64,000 nt of DNA from Mesorhizobium sp. WSM3862 (GCF_002294985.1 NZ_NSGE01000004.1:372001-436000), one strand, 5' to 3'. Shown: positions 16,342 through 24,347, counted from the stretch's first letter. Notes: a model not told the origin generated them from the letters alone. Translations and numbers: made by a program.

Positions 16342-18418
16342 TCTTCTTTTCTCCAAGCACCAGCAGTGCGTCGGCGATCCAGGCGCCCTTGCCTTCGGCG
16401 CAGACGATCAGCGGGTTGATGTCGAGCTCTTCGATTTCGCCTTCATTCTTCTGCACGAAGTCGGCAATGCCGGCGATGGCGTCGATGGCGGCCTGGACGT
16501 CGGCCTTGGGCCGGCCGCGATAGCCCTCCAGCAGCGGATAGAGCTTCAGGCCGCGCAGCGCCGCCTCGATGTCGTCGCGCGTCGCCGGCAGCATCAGGGT
16601 CACGCTGTCGCGCAGCAGCTCGACCAGCACGCCGCCGGTGCCGAGCGTCATCACCGCGCCGAACATCGGGTCGCGGGTGAAGCCGACGATCAGTTCGGCG
16701 ACGCCGTCGCGCACCATGCGCTCGGCATAGAGCCCGGTGCCGAGCGGCAACAGGTCATGCGCGGCATTGCTGACGGATTCGGCGTCCTTGAGGTTCAGCC
16801 GCACGGCGCCGACCTCCGACTTGTGCGTCACGCCGAGCGTCTTCAGCGCCACCGGGAAACCAAGCGCCATGGACGCAATCACCGCCTCGACCGCGTTCGA
16901 GGCTCGCTCGCCCTTCGGCACCGGCAGCCCGGCCTCGATCAGACGCGCTTTGGCCTCGGCTTCGTCCGGCGTGACGTGGTCGCCGTCGGAAGCGCCCGCC
17001 GCCGTGGTGTCGACCGGCTGCGCCTGCGGCTCGCGCCAGGCCCAGCCGATGAAGGCGGCGGCCTGGGCGGCGTCCATCGCTTCCGAAATGCCGAACAAGG
17101 GCACCATGCCGCGCGCCATCAGCCCGGCGGTATATTCCTCCGGCAGGTTTTCCGGCAGCGAGGAGACGATCGCGCCCTGCGCCCTGTTGGTCTTCAGCGC
17201 CGCCTCGAAGGCACGCAGCGTCGCCCACCAGTCGGTGTCCGAGCAGCGGTCGGGGCGCGGGAAGTCGAGCACCAGCATGTTGAGGTCGAAGCCGCCCGAC
17301 ACCATGGCAGTGAAGGTGGCCGTCATCGCCGGCTCGTTGTTCCAGATGAAGGTGTGGTAGTCGAGCGGATTGGCGACCGCGACCAGCGGCCCGAGCGTCG
17401 ATTTGACATGCGCGCGATGCTCGGCGCTTAGCGTCGGGAAATGCACCCAGCGTCCTTCCGCGCTGTCGGCCATCACGGAGGCTTCGCCGCCCGAGCAGCT
17501 CATCGACGACAGTCTGTAGCCGGGCAGCGGCCCGGTGATGTGCAAGAGCTTCAACGCCTCGATGAAGGCCGGTATGGAATCGACGCGCGCGATGCCCAGC
17601 CGCTTCAGGAACGCGCCCGAGGCGGCATCCGAACCGGCAAGCGACGCGGTATGGGAAACCGTCGCCTGCCGCGCCTGTTCCGAGCGGCCGACCTTCATGG
17701 CGATGATCGGCTTCTTCAGCTCGCGGGCTCTCGCCGCCAATCGCTCGAAGCCGGCCACGGAATCGAAGGCCTCGATATGCAGGCCAAGCGACGTGACGCG
17801 CTCGTCCTCGATCAGACCGAGCGCCATTTCGGAAAGGCCGGTCTGCGCCTGGTTGCCGGCCGTCATCAGGAACGCGATCGGCAGACCGCGCTTCTGCATC
17901 GTCATGTTGATGGCGATGTTGGACGACTGAGTGATGATGGCGACGCCCTTGCCGCCCTCGGCCAGTCTGATCCCGCCATGCTGATCGGGCCACAAAAGCG
18001 CGCCGTCCGCATAGTTGATCAGGCCATAGCAGTTCGGGCCGATGATCGGCATCTCACCCGCGGCGGCGACCAGCTCGGCCTGCAGCCGCTCGCCGTCCTC
18101 GTCATAGGCCTCGGTCTCGAGGAAGCCGGCGGCAAAGCAGACGGCGCCACCGGCGCCGCGCTCGGCCAATGCCTTGACCACTTCGATGGTGAGATGCCGG
18201 TTGACCCCGACAAAGGCGGCGTCCGGTGCGCCGGGCAAGTCGGCGACGGAACGGTAGGCCTTGCGGCCTGCGACCTCGTCCTTGGTCGGGTGCACCGGCC
18301 AGATTTCGCCGGCAAAGCCCATCTTGATTGATTGCGCGACGACGGCGGCGGCCTGCGCCCCGCCGAACACGGCGATCGATTTCGGGCGCAGGAGACGTTC
18401 GAGTTTATGCATGGTCAT
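16334..18418 (-). CDS. NDP-forming acyl-CoA synthetase (ACD family)
   Basis: 694 residues combining the alpha-type part (CoA-binding Rossmann domain from about residue 10, LLRPKSIAVFGG; succinyl-CoA-ligase-like domains with IGPNCYGL near 130 and SHTASLAGSD near 265, whose His is the expected phospho-His) with a C-terminal ATP-grasp beta part from about residue 485 (PVALKTLGVTHKSEVGAV, then FGAVMTLGTGGVLVELL and EELDINPLIV). These enzymes couple acyl-CoA formation to ATP hydrolysis to ADP. Its place before a CaiD-like hydratase and after an acyl-CoA dehydrogenase suggests gamma-butyrobetaine, crotonobetaine or carnitine as acid substrate. An alternative start is the ATG at 18412. Confidence 0.8.
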   Translation of the reverse strand: MTMHKLERLLRPKSIAVFGGAQAAAVVAQSIKMGFAGEIWPVHPTKDEVAGRKAYRSVADLPGAPDAAFVGVNRHLTIEVVKALAERGAGGAVCFAAGFLETEAYDEDGERLQAELVAAAGEMPIIGPNCYGLINYADGALLWPDQHGGIRLAEGGKGVAIITQSSNIAINMTMQKRGLPIAFLMTAGNQAQTGLSEMALGLIEDERVTSLGLHIEAFDSVAGFERLAARARELKKPIIAMKVGRSEQARQATVSHTASLAGSDAASGAFLKRLGIARVDSIPAFIEALKLLHITGPLPGYRLSSMSCSGGEASVMADSAEGRWVHFPTLSAEHRAHVKSTLGPLVAVANPLDYHTFIWNNEPAMTATFTAMVSGGFDLNMLVLDFPRPDRCSDTDWWATLRAFEAALKTNRAQGAIVSSLPENLPEEYTAGLMARGMVPLFGISEAMDAAQAAAFIGWAWREPQAQPVDTTAAGASDGDHVTPDEAEAKARLIEAGLPVPKGERASNAVEAVIASMALGFPVALKTLGVTHKSEVGAVRLNLKDAESVSNAAHDLLPLGTGLYAERMVRDGVAELIVGFTRDPMFGAVMTLGTGGVLVELLRDSVTLMLPATRDDIEAALRGLKLYPLLEGYRGRPKADVQAAIDAIAGIADFVQKNEGEIEELDINPLIVCAEGKGAWIADALLVLGEKKNG

Positions 18419-18428
18419 CTTTTCATTT

Positions 18429-18477
18429 GAGCACGATCGTTGCCGAAACCGGATCCCGGTTTTGGCGGATCATGCTC
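18429..18477. repeat. Palindromic repeat, GAGCAnGATC family, copy 1
   Basis: Arms GAGCACGATC (18429-18438) and GATCATGCTC (18468-18477) with an inner CCGAAACCGGATCCCGGTTTTGG hairpin region. It fills the gap between the acyl-CoA dehydrogenase and the synthetase, and its last base is the first plus-strand base of the dehydrogenase's stop codon. A longer copy lies at 21427-21495 and a single arm at 31365-31374. Confidence 0.7.
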
Positions 18478-19640
18478 TAAGCCCCGAACGGGCGCAGCAA
18501 CGCCCGCGAAATAATATGTCGCTGAATCTCCGAAGTGCCTTCCCAGATGCGCTCGACGCGCGCGTCGCGCCAGATGCGCTCCAGCGGCAGATCGTCCATC
18601 AGCCCCATGCCGCCATGGATCTGGATCGCCTCGTCGGCGACGAAAGCCAGCATCTCGGTAGCCTTCAGCTTGGCCATCGCCATGTCCTGATCGGTGACGG
18701 TGCCCTGATCGTACTTCCAGCCGGCTTCGAACACCATCAGGTCAGCGGCCTTCAACTCCGTCGCCATATCGGCGAGCTTGAACGACACACCCTGGAACTT
18801 GCCGATCTGCTGGCCGAACTGCTGGCGCTGCGCGGCATATTCGATGGCATGCGAAAGCGCGCGCTCTGCGCGGCCGAGGCAGGTGGCGCCGACCTGCAGG
18901 CGCGTGGCGCCGAGCCACGAATTCGCCACCTCGAAGCCCTTATGCACTTCGCCGAGCACCTGGGAAGCCGGCAGCCGGCAGTCGTCGAATTCGAGGATCG
19001 AGTTGGTGTAGCCGCGATGCGAGACGTTGCGGTAGCCGTCGCGCACCGTGAACCCTTTGGTGCCCTTGTCGACGAAGAAGGCGGTGATCTTCTTGCGCTT
19101 GCCGCGCGGCGAATCCTCTTCGCCCGAAGCCATGAATACGATGGCAAAGTCGGCGATGTCGGCGTGGCTGATGAAGTGCTTGGTGCCGTTGAGCACCCAG
19201 TCCGAGCCGTCCTGAACCGCGGTCGCCTTCATGCCGCGCAGGTCGGAGCCGGCGCCGGGCTCGGTCATCGCCAGGCAGTCCCACTTCTCGCCGCGGATGC
19301 AAGGGAAGAGATATTTGTCACGCTGCTCCGGCGTTCCGGCGAGCAGGATGTTCGAGGGACGCGCCACGCAGGTCCAGTGCAGCGCGTAATTGGCGCGGCC
19401 AAGTTCCTTCTCGTAGAGCAGCCAGCTCACCGTATCGAGGCCCGCGCCGCCGACATCGGCCGGCATGTTGGCGGCGTAGAGCCCGGCCGCGATCGCCTTT
19501 GCCTTCAATCCGTCGATCAGCTCGCGGCGCAGTTCGCCGGTGCGTTCCACCTCGCGCTCATGCGGGTAAAGCTCGTTCTCGACGAATGCACGCGTCGTCT
19601 CGACGATCAGTTTTTGTTCTTCCGAAAGACCGAAATGCAT
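18477..19640 (-). CDS. Acyl-CoA dehydrogenase, probably gamma-butyrobetainyl-CoA specific
   Basis: 387 residues from the ATG at 19640; upstream frame extensions are out-of-frame reading of the lysine-rich end of the previous gene. FAD-dependent acyl-CoA dehydrogenase fold: MHFGLSEEQKLIVETTRAFV, the flavin-binding CLAMTEPGAGSDLRGM near 125-140, TKHFISHADIADF, RQQFGQQIGKFQG near 265, QIHGGMGLMDDLP near 335, and the C-terminal RIWEGTSEIQ with the usual catalytic-Glu position. Only 4 nt after carnitine dehydrogenase. In this operon a role in oxidising gamma-butyrobetainyl-CoA to crotonobetainyl-CoA, as CaiA-type enzymes do in reverse, is the best guess. Its stop codon touches a palindromic repeat. 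Confidence 0.82.
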   Translation of the reverse strand: MHFGLSEEQKLIVETTRAFVENELYPHEREVERTGELRRELIDGLKAKAIAAGLYAANMPADVGGAGLDTVSWLLYEKELGRANYALHWTCVARPSNILLAGTPEQRDKYLFPCIRGEKWDCLAMTEPGAGSDLRGMKATAVQDGSDWVLNGTKHFISHADIADFAIVFMASGEEDSPRGKRKKITAFFVDKGTKGFTVRDGYRNVSHRGYTNSILEFDDCRLPASQVLGEVHKGFEVANSWLGATRLQVGATCLGRAERALSHAIEYAAQRQQFGQQIGKFQGVSFKLADMATELKAADLMVFEAGWKYDQGTVTDQDMAMAKLKATEMLAFVADEAIQIHGGMGLMDDLPLERIWRDARVERIWEGTSEIQRHIISRALLRPFGA

Positions 19641-19644
19641 CGCC

Positions 19645-20772
19645 TCAGCCCTTCTTCTTGCTTGTTTTCGCCTTGTCGGCCTTTGCGGGCTTCTCGGCCT
19701 TTGCGGGCTTCGCCACCTTCTTCGCCGGCTTGGCGGCTTTTGCTTTGTCGCCTGCCTTGGCGGCCGGTTTCGCCGCCAGCTTGGCGAGCTGCCTGGTATA
19801 GTCCTTGTGAAGCGCGCCGGCGCCCCAGCCCTTGCCCTTGTTCTGCTTCGACAGCGCATCCATGATGGCGACCAGATTGTCGTCGCGGATCTTTTCAAGC
19901 TCGCGGATCGAGAGGCCGTTTGCCTGCTCGTCCGACTGCGTGGCGATCAAGTCGACCAGCTCGTCGTTGAACTCCGGCACGTCCATCAGCTTGGTCCACG
20001 GCCATTTCAGGCAAGGTCCGAACTGCGCCATGAAGTGGCGCATGCCGGCTTCGCCGCCGGCGACGCGGTAGACCTGGAACATGCCCATTTGAGCCCAGCG
20101 CAGGCCGAAGGAATAGCGCATGATATCGTCGAGTTCCTCGACGGTGCAGATGCCGTCCTTGACCAGCCACAGCGCCTCGCGCCACGCGGCCTCCAGGAGG
20201 CGATCGCCGACGAAGGCCTCGATTTCCTTGCGCACCACCACCGGCTTCATGCCGATCGAGGCGTAGATCTCCTTGGCGACCTCGATCGCCTCGGGAAAAG
20301 TCTGTTGGCCGCCGACGATCTCGACCAGCGGCAGAAGATAGACCGGGTTGAACGGGTGCCCGACGACCAGCCGCTCCGGGTGCTTCTTCATCGCCACCTG
20401 CATGTCGGTCGGCTTGATGCCGGAGGTCGAGGAGCCGATTATGGCGTTGGCCGGCGCATGGGCGTCGATCTCGGCCAGCACTTTGTGCTTGAGGTCGAGC
20501 CGCTCCGGCACGCTCTCCTGGATGAAATCGGCATCCGCCACTGCGTCGCCGATCGTCTTGGCGAAAGTGAGCTTGCCTTCCTTGGGCAGGCCGTCGGGCA
20601 GCATCTGCTTGTAGGCGCGGCGTGCGCCCTTCATCACCTCGCCGACTTTGCGCGACGCCTCGGGATCGGGATCGAAGATCGAAACATCGATGCCGTTCAA
20701 GAGCAGGCGCGCCACCCAGCCGGCGCCGATGACGCCGCCGCCGATGGCGGCCGCCTTGTTGATGATGCTCAT
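19645..20772 (-). CDS. lcdH: L-carnitine 3-dehydrogenase with an extra lysine-rich tail
   Basis: 375 residues. NAD-dependent 3-hydroxyacyl-dehydrogenase fold: nucleotide-binding IGGGVIGAGWVARLLLNG (about 10-27), IQESVPER near 84-91, STSGIKPTDM, and GHPFNPVYLLPLVEIVGG with the catalytic His near 139. The C-terminal helical domain runs to about 325. This fits carnitine 3-dehydrogenase (carnitine to 3-dehydrocarnitine). Residues 331-375 are a repetitive Ala/Lys/Pro tail (AAKPAAKAGDKAKAAKPAKK and similar), unlike the catalytic core and like a histone-H1 or AlgP tail. Some carnitine dehydrogenases instead carry a thioesterase domain there. Two nt from the HD-domain gene upstream and 4 nt from the dehydrogenase downstream. 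Confidence 0.85.
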   Translation of the reverse strand: MSIINKAAAIGGGVIGAGWVARLLLNGIDVSIFDPDPEASRKVGEVMKGARRAYKQMLPDGLPKEGKLTFAKTIGDAVADADFIQESVPERLDLKHKVLAEIDAHAPANAIIGSSTSGIKPTDMQVAMKKHPERLVVGHPFNPVYLLPLVEIVGGQQTFPEAIEVAKEIYASIGMKPVVVRKEIEAFVGDRLLEAAWREALWLVKDGICTVEELDDIMRYSFGLRWAQMGMFQVYRVAGGEAGMRHFMAQFGPCLKWPWTKLMDVPEFNDELVDLIATQSDEQANGLSIRELEKIRDDNLVAIMDALSKQNKGKGWGAGALHKDYTRQLAKLAAKPAAKAGDKAKAAKPAKKVAKPAKAEKPAKADKAKTSKKKG

Positions 20773-20774
20773 GG

Positions 20775-21398
20775 TCAGGCTCCGGTTCTGGTCTTGGCTG
20801 TTTCGGGATCGGAAAGCGGCGCGCGCTCGCCGGCGCGGATCACGGCCGGGTCGTAAGCTTTGCGCGCGAAGACTTCGAGCACGAGGGGCCGGAAGAACTC
20901 GATCGGCAGCGTCTCGTAGTCGGGATCGAAGCTCGACTGGTCCCAGCGCTCGCAGAACCGGTCGCAATCGTCGAAATAGAGATGGCCGGCGAAGCGGTCG
21001 CGGGCATGCTGGTTGCCGCCCAAATGATGCGCGTAATAGAGGCGCTGGAAGTCGCCGTGCTTTTCGACAACCCAGGTGCATTGCTCGCGCACGAACGGCT
21101 TCAGGATCGTGGCGGCATATTCGTCATGATTGTAGGGCGCGTAGATGTCGCCGATGTCGTGCAGAAGCGCGGAGACGATCCAGTCAGTGTCGGCGCCGTC
21201 GCGCCAGGCGCGCGTCGCCGCCTGCAGCGAATGGCCTAGCCGGGTGATCTTGTAGCCGGACAAACCTTCGTCGAGCTGCACCAGGGCGGAAAGCAGCCGA
21301 TCCCCTGTCCTGGCGGCATAGTCGATCTCGTGGGCGGTCAGGAATTCATAGTCTTCCTTGTCGCCGTCCTTCATCGCGGTGAATTTGACGGTAGCCAT
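20775..21398 (-). CDS. HD-domain protein, probable mixed-valent diiron oxygenase (PhnZ/TmpB-like) in the carnitine operon
   Basis: 207 residues. The HD signature fits the PhnZ/TmpB/MIOX-like oxygenases better than phosphohydrolases. H56 sits in LGHSLQAATRA, H80-D81 in LLHDIGD, H91 in NHDEYAATIL, H114 in VEKHGDFQ and D153 in ERWDQSSFD. That is all six ligands of the PhnZ iron site, with the same SLQ-A--A---GAD spacing and the late R-WD motif. TmpB, a member of this family, cleaves a trimethylammonio-ethylphosphonate, whose head group matches carnitine. Sits 2 nt before carnitine dehydrogenase, so co-translation is likely. An oxygenase acting on a quaternary-ammonium compound is inferred; the substrate is unknown. 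Many annotators would call it a hypothetical HD phosphohydrolase. Confidence 0.75.
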   Translation of the reverse strand: MATVKFTAMKDGDKEDYEFLTAHEIDYAARTGDRLLSALVQLDEGLSGYKITRLGHSLQAATRAWRDGADTDWIVSALLHDIGDIYAPYNHDEYAATILKPFVREQCTWVVEKHGDFQRLYYAHHLGGNQHARDRFAGHLYFDDCDRFCERWDQSSFDPDYETLPIEFFRPLVLEVFARKAYDPAVIRAGERAPLSDPETAKTRTGA

Positions 21399-21426
21399 CT
21401 CGACCTCCCGCTTTTCAATGTTGATT

Positions 21427-21495
21427 GAGCATGATCTTTTCCGAACCGCAGGTCAGCGAAGCAAAAACCGGTTCCCACTTTGCGGGATCATGCTC
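21427..21495. repeat. Palindromic repeat, GAGCATGATC family, copy 2
   Basis: Perfect outer arms GAGCATGATC (21427-21436) and GATCATGCTC (21486-21495) around about 49 bp. It lies between the BKACE gene and the HD gene, and the BKACE stop codon overlaps its right end. Same family as 18429-18477. Confidence 0.7.
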
Positions 21496-22411
21496 ATGCC
21501 GCGATCGGCGCCCGCTTGGTGAGGTTGAGCTTCTTGCGCACTTCCTCCGGTCCGAGCACGCGCGCACCGAGATTGGAGACGATGCTCACCGCGCGCTCGA
21601 CGAGCTGCGCATTGGTCGCCAGCACGCCCTTGTCCAGCCACAGATTGTCTTCCAGGCCGACACGGACATTGCCGCCGGCCAGCACCGCCGCCGCGACATA
21701 GGCCATCTGGTTGCGGCCGATCGAGAAGGCCGACCAGTTCCAGGTCGACGGCACGTTGTTGACCATCGCCATGAAGGTGTTGAGGTCGTCCGGCGCGCCC
21801 CAAGGCACACCCATGCACAGCTGCACCAGCGCATCCGGCTTCAGCACCTGTTCCTCGACCAGCTGCTTGGCGAACCACAGATGCCCGGTATCGAAAGCCT
21901 CGATCTCGGGCTTCACGCCGAGCGCCGTCATCATGCCGCCCATGGCGCGCAGCATGCCGGGCGTGTTGGTCATCACATAATCGGCTTCGGCGAAATTCAT
22001 CGTGCCGCAATCAAGCGTGCAGATCTCCGGCAGGCACTGGCGCACATGCTCCATGCGGTTGGTGGCGCCGCCCATGTCGGTGCCCTTCTCGTTGAGCGGC
22101 AGCGGCGCTTCCGGCGAGCCGAACACCATGTCGCCGCCCATGCCGGCGGTGAGGTTCAGCACCACGTCCACGTTCGCCTCGCGGATGCGCTCGGTGACCT
22201 CACGGTAGAGATGGACGTCACGCCTGGGCTTGCCGGTTTCGGGGTCGCGCACATGGCAATGGACGATCGCAGCACCCGCCTTGGCGGCCTCGATCGCCGA
22301 ATCGGCGATCTGCTTGGGCGAGCGCGGCACGTTCGGGCTGCGGTCCTGCGTCCCGCCCGAACCGGTCACGGCACAGGTGATGAAAACCTCACGGTTCATC
22401 GCGAGCGGCAT
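21494..22411 (-). CDS. Beta-keto acid cleavage enzyme (BKACE, DUF849), probable 3-dehydrocarnitine cleavage
   Basis: 305 residues from the ATG at 22411, chosen for GGGAGGAAAG 6 nt upstream. TIM-barrel DUF849 family. The zinc-ligand motif AAIVHCHVRD lies near residue 46, after FITCAVTGSGG at the N-terminus, with LNLTAGMGG and the late VRVGLEDNLWL near 260. BKACEs condense a beta-keto acid with acetyl-CoA to give acetoacetyl-CoA plus a shorter product. In carnitine catabolism this turns 3-dehydrocarnitine into glycine betaine. First gene of the minus-strand cluster, divergent from a CdhR-like regulator. The substrate is inferred from the neighbouring carnitine dehydrogenase. Confidence 0.85.
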   Translation of the reverse strand: MPLAMNREVFITCAVTGSGGTQDRSPNVPRSPKQIADSAIEAAKAGAAIVHCHVRDPETGKPRRDVHLYREVTERIREANVDVVLNLTAGMGGDMVFGSPEAPLPLNEKGTDMGGATNRMEHVRQCLPEICTLDCGTMNFAEADYVMTNTPGMLRAMGGMMTALGVKPEIEAFDTGHLWFAKQLVEEQVLKPDALVQLCMGVPWGAPDDLNTFMAMVNNVPSTWNWSAFSIGRNQMAYVAAAVLAGGNVRVGLEDNLWLDKGVLATNAQLVERAVSIVSNLGARVLGPEEVRKKLNLTKRAPIAA

Positions 22412-22445
22412 CGTCTTTCCTCCCAAATTCGATCAGCCATTGATG

Positions 22446-22462
22446 AAGCCGGAAACCGGCTT
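22446..22462. promoter_or_regulatory. Candidate regulator site between BKACE and cdhR-like gene
   Basis: AAGCCGG-AAA-CCGGCTT is a perfect 7-bp inverted repeat with a 3-bp centre, in the 128-bp divergent promoter region 22412-22539. It is 34 bp upstream of the BKACE start. It could be bound by the AraC-type regulator, or form a hairpin in the BKACE leader. Confidence 0.4.
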
Positions 22463-22539
22463 TGCTATGACGACCTGCGCCGAAGCTGGCCAAGCATGAC
22501 CGACTTGCCGGAAACTGTTTTGCATTTTACGAAGGCGCC

Positions 22540-23520
22540 ATGACTAAAAGCGAAAAACCGACGATCTTTCGCGCCGAGCGGGAAACCCTCAAGGTGACGT
22601 TTCTGGTGTTCTCGGGCTCGTCGATCATGTGCGTGGCCTCGGCGGTCGACCCGCTGCGCGCCGCCAACCGCATCTCTGGCGAGACTTTGTTCGACTTCAA
22701 GCTGGTCTCGCTCACCGGAGAGGCGCCGGTGACGACCTGCGGCTTGCCGGTCGCCGTCAGCGGCCGCTTCGATGCCGCCGAAGCGACCGACATGCTGGTC
22801 GTCGTCGCCGGCTTCGGAACGCAGAACTATGCGACGTCGGCGTTGCTGGCCGGGTTGCGCCGCGCGGCGCGTGCAGCCCGCGCCTGCGGCGGCGTCGAGG
22901 CCGGCACCTGGCTGGTGGCGCGCGCCGGCCTGCTCGAAGGCCGCAGCGCCACCACGCATTGGGAAGACATGGAGGATTTCTCCGCCGCCTTTCCGGGCGT
23001 CGATGTGCGCCCCGACCGCTATGTCATCGACGGGCCGGTCTTCACCTCGGGCGGTGCCTCGCCCACCTTCGACCTGATGCTGCATCTGGTCCGCACCCGG
23101 CTCGGCATGGTGGCCGCGCTCGATGTGGCGAGCGTCTTCATCTACGATCAGACGCGCGCGGCGACCGACGCTCAGCCGCTGGTCTCGCTCGGCCGGCTCG
23201 ACGGCTACGATCCGCGCCTGGCGCAGGCGATCCGGCTGATGGAAGCGCATGTCGATGAGCCGCTGACCATCGATGCCGTGGCCAAGCGCGCCGGCGTCAC
23301 GGCGCGAACACTCGAGAGCATCTTCCGCAAGTCCATCGGCGAGACGCCGGGCGCCTATTATCTGCGGCTGCGGCTCGCCGCCGCCCGACGTCTGGTGGTC
23401 GACACGCGCATCGCCATGGCCGACATTGCCGGGCGTACGGGTTTTTCATCAGCCGCGGCGTTTTCCAGGGCGTTTTCCCGCGCGTTCGGCGAAGCGCCGG
23501 TCAGGCTGCGGCGCGGCTGA
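22540..23520 (+). CDS. GlxA-type AraC-family regulator, CdhR-like
   Basis: 326 residues. The N-terminal DJ-1/PfpI (class-I glutamine-amidotransferase-like) domain spans about residues 17-200, with the nucleophile position replaced in GGVEAGTWLVARAGLL, so a sensor rather than an enzyme. The C-terminal AraC domain has two helix-turn-helix motifs at about 230-326 (LTIDAVAKRAGVTARTLESI and IADIAGRTGFSSAAAFSRAF-like). CdhR, GbdR and SouR, which govern carnitine, betaine and sarcosine catabolism in Pseudomonas, have this architecture. It is divergent from the carnitine cluster, so a role as its activator in response to carnitine is well supported by context. Confidence 0.82.
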   Translation: MTKSEKPTIFRAERETLKVTFLVFSGSSIMCVASAVDPLRAANRISGETLFDFKLVSLTGEAPVTTCGLPVAVSGRFDAAEATDMLVVVAGFGTQNYATSALLAGLRRAARAARACGGVEAGTWLVARAGLLEGRSATTHWEDMEDFSAAFPGVDVRPDRYVIDGPVFTSGGASPTFDLMLHLVRTRLGMVAALDVASVFIYDQTRAATDAQPLVSLGRLDGYDPRLAQAIRLMEAHVDEPLTIDAVAKRAGVTARTLESIFRKSIGETPGAYYLRLRLAAARRLVVDTRIAMADIAGRTGFSSAAAFSRAFSRAFGEAPVRLRRG

Positions 23521-24273
23521 GGATCCAGTCCACCGCCGCGCTGAGGTCGTCGACCAGCGCCGTGGGCGCCGGGTCGAAGCGTGTCTCGTCACCGGGGCGA
23601 TACTTGCCGGTGCGTACGAGCAGCCCCGCGCCGAGCCCGGCGCTGAGCGCGCCGGCGACATCGCTTTCCGCGTCGTCGCCGACCATCACCGCGTCGGTCT
23701 GCGGGCATTCAAGCCGGCAAGCGCCGAGAGGAAGAAATCGGGCGACGGCTTGCCGAGCACGACAGGGCTTCGCCCGCAGGCGAATTCGAGCGCTGCCACG
23801 AAGGCGCCGGCGTCGAGGCTGAGCTGGCCGTCTGCGTCCTTGAAGCTGCGGTTGGTGGCCAAAGCCAGAAAATCGGCGCCGGCAACGAGTTCGCGGAACG
23901 CTCGGTTTAGGCCGGCATAGTCGAAGGCCTCGCCGGCGTCGCCGACGACGACAGCGCGGCTCTTGCCGCCGTCCAGGCCGGTAAACTCGGCTTCGAGGTT
24001 GGGATGGACGAGCAGGTGAGGTTGGCGGCCATGCCTTCGCAGCCATTCGAGCGCGGCGCGCGCCGGCGTCAGCAATTCTTCATCCCTGACTTCGACGCCC
24101 AGCGCGGCGAGCTGCGCGATGATTCTGTGGCGCGGCGAACGTGTCGTGTTGCTGACGAACCGGAGCGGCAGTCCGGCCTTGCGCAAACGCTCGACCGCAG
24201 CCACAGCGCCTGCGATCGGGGTGTCGCCATCATAGACGACACCCGCGAGATCGAGCAGCACCGCGCGTATCAT
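23501..24273 (-). pseudogene. HAD-IIA phosphatase (LHPP-like), broken by one frameshift
   Basis: The ATG at 24273 begins MIRAVLLDLAGVVYDGD, the HAD motif I with the nucleophile Asp and the GVxY form of the IIA group. The frame continues through RFVSNTTRSP (motif II) and VVLGKPSPDFFLSALAGL (motif III Lys). It then stops early at 23686 after ARRPTR. The C-terminal part, CPQTDAVMVGDDAESDVAGA with motif IV and the remainder to the stop at 23501, is in another frame. One missing base near 23705-23715 explains it. Either a recent mutation or a sequencing error. The 3' end overlaps the convergent cdhR-like gene by 20 bp. Family activity: small phosphoester or pyrophosphate hydrolysis. Confidence 0.75.
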
Positions 24274-24347
24274 CGGTGCAGGATGGAGAAACAGTCTCCG
24301 TTCGTCAAACTGCCGAAAATAGGCCCACGGACATCGGGGCCGAAGAA

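Noticed and set aside
19645..19898. N-terminal extension of the acyl-CoA dehydrogenase rich in Arg, Pro and Ser
   Set aside because: It is the lysine-rich tail of carnitine dehydrogenase read in another frame; ATG 19640 gives the normal family N-terminus.
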